A stretch of DNA of 9,823 nt from Opitutia bacterium (lineage in GTDB: Bacteria; Verrucomicrobiota; Verrucomicrobiia; Opitutales; Opitutaceae). The stretch is from the NCBI GenBank assembly GCA_003157575.1, contig PMKA01000254.1, forward strand, positions 1 to 9,823, given 5' to 3'. Position numbers and translations under genes: made by a program. The notes beneath the pieces were generated by a model that saw only the letters and a program-made list of their open reading frames with translations, ran no database searches and was not told the DNA's origin. Within the stretch, counting starts at the first letter, position 1, and every line of letters starts with the position of its first letter. Below, in pieces: positions 7,500 through 9,823 of the stretch.

Positions 7500-8282
7500 T
7501 CAGCCTGCGGCGCTCGAATCCGTGGGGGCCTGTGTGAAGGCCGAGCGCAGGGTGGCCTTCAGGAAATCGCGGTTCATGCGCGCGATGAACTCGTGGCTGA
7601 TGAGCTTGGGGCAGACCGCGGAGCACTCGTAATAGTTGGTGCAGTTGCCGAAGCCCTCCGCGTCCATCTGCTTCACCATCGCGAGCACGCGCTTGTCCCG
7701 CTCGGGCTGGCCCTGCGGCAGGAGTCCGAACTGCGAGACCTTCGCGCTGACAAAGAGCATCGCGCTTCCGTTCTTGCACGCCGCAACGCACGCGCCGCAG
7801 CCGATGCACGCCGCCGCGTCCATTGCGAGATCCGCAGCCTCCTTCGGCACGGGAAGGGCGTTGGCGTCGCAGGCGCTGCCCGTCCGCACGCTGATGAAGC
7901 CGCCGGCCTGCATGATCCGGTCGAACGCCGAACGGTCGACGATCAGGTCCTTGATCACCGGGAAGGCGCGGGCGCGGAACGGTTCGACGGTGATGACGTC
8001 GCCGTCGCTGAAATTGCGCATGTACGTCTGGCACGTTGCCACGCCGCGATGGGGGCCGTGCGGCTTGCCGTTGATCACCAGCGAGCAGGTCCCGCAGATG
8101 CCTTCGCGGCAGTCGTGGTCGAACGCGATGGGCTCCTCGCCCTTGATCGTGAGCTCGTCGTTGACCACGTCCAGCATCTCCAGGAACGACATGTTGGCGT
8201 TGAGCTCGGGCGTCTCGTATTCCTTGAACCCGCCGGCGCTGTTCGCGTCCTTCTGACGCCAGACTTTGAGTTTAACCTTCAT
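7500..8282 (-). CDS. sdhB: Succinate dehydrogenase / fumarate reductase iron-sulfur subunit
   Basis: This 260-residue subunit carries electrons between the flavin of SdhA and the membrane quinone site, on the cytoplasmic face of complex II. Three clusters can be seen. The N-terminal ferredoxin-like domain has CREGICGTC (58-66) with a downstream Cys in VATCQTY for the [2Fe-2S] centre. [11 protein letters not shown] begins the [4Fe-4S] site in the C-terminal half. [13 protein letters not shown] supplies Cys for the [3Fe-4S] centre and closes the last motif. The start [12 protein letters not shown] and the insertion-rich middle resemble the Bacteroidetes/Verrucomicrobia/deltaproteobacterial type rather than E. 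coli SdhB. The ATG at 8282 gives a family-typical length; no strong Shine-Dalgarno precedes it. It follows sdhA by 97 bases, consistent with sdhCAB order. A strict split between succinate dehydrogenase and fumarate reductase cannot be made from sequence alone. Confidence 0.98.
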   Translation of the reverse strand: MKVKLKVWRQKDANSAGGFKEYETPELNANMSFLEMLDVVNDELTIKGEEPIAFDHDCREGICGTCSLVINGKPHGPHRGVATCQTYMRNFSDGDVITVEPFRARAFPVIKDLIVDRSAFDRIMQAGGFISVRTGSACDANALPVPKEAADLAMDAAACIGCGACVAACKNGSAMLFVSAKVSQFGLLPQGQPERDKRVLAMVKQMDAEGFGNCTNYYECSAVCPKLISHEFIARMNRDFLKATLRSAFTQAPTDSSAAG

Positions 8283-8292
8283 GTTGAAATTG

Positions 8293-8378
8293 GGTCGAGA
8301 GTCGAGGGTCAGGAGGTTTGCCGCCGTGCAAATGGAGTCTTGGTATGGCTCACGACATTCGTCGCTCGACGCTCGACC
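8293..8378. repeat. Imperfect inverted repeat in the sdhA-sdhB gap
   Basis: GGTCGAGAGTCGAGGG (8293-8308) and CGCTCGACGCTCGACC (8363-8378) are reverse complements at 14 of 16 positions, with a 54-base loop. Each arm is itself built of two GTCGAG-like units. The element almost fills the 97-base gap and its outer end lies one base from the sdhA stop codon. It may act as an RNA stem that tunes sdhB relative to sdhA, or be a copy of a dispersed intergenic repeat. There is no T-run, so full termination is unlikely. Confidence 0.6.
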
Positions 8379-8379
8379 A

Positions 8380-9823
<1,444 letters not shown>

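Overview
The window reads entirely on the minus strand and has two blocks. The right block (7500-9823) is a respiratory operon fragment: the 3' part of sdhA followed by a complete sdhB. These encode the flavoprotein and iron-sulfur subunits of a succinate dehydrogenase/fumarate reductase of the kind found in Bacteroidetes, Verrucomicrobia, Planctomycetes and relatives. The left block (3-7101) is a three-gene cassette: a fused phospholipase-D-like/SNF2 helicase, a small DUF3800 protein, and a large Eco57I/PglX-type N6-adenine DNA methyltransferase. All three point the same way with gaps of 17 and 53 bases, so they are probably one transcription unit. This is a plausible anti-phage or restriction-type defence locus inserted downstream of a housekeeping operon.

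The host is a GC-rich bacterium. Hand counts of single 60-base lines give about 72-78% GC in sdhAB and about 53-60% in most lines of the helicase and DUF3800 genes. The methyltransferase body is 63-72% in the lines counted, but its last 660 bases fall to about 54%. The SdhAB type, the GC content and the lack of good Shine-Dalgarno sites would suit a Verrucomicrobia/Opitutales-like organism. That is an inference, not an identification.

The 398-base gap between sdhB and the helicase gene (7102-7499) holds no convincing gene. It carries several close-packed inverted repeats, one resembling a REP element (GTAG followed by a small palindrome), then an AT-rich patch just before the helicase start that may hold the cassette promoter. 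The 97-base sdhA-sdhB gap contains a 16-base imperfect inverted repeat.

In the inferred system, the methyltransferase would mark host DNA, the helicase would translocate on or remodel unmodified DNA, and the PLD domain and/or the RNase-H-like DUF3800 protein would be candidate nucleases. The parts resemble pieces of DISARM class 1 (SNF2 helicase plus PglX-like methylase), but none of the DISARM core genes is visible. The methyltransferase ORF stops at the window edge, apparently before its C-terminal specificity region is complete, so it may be frameshifted or naturally short. No tRNA, rRNA, CRISPR array or transposase gene was seen.
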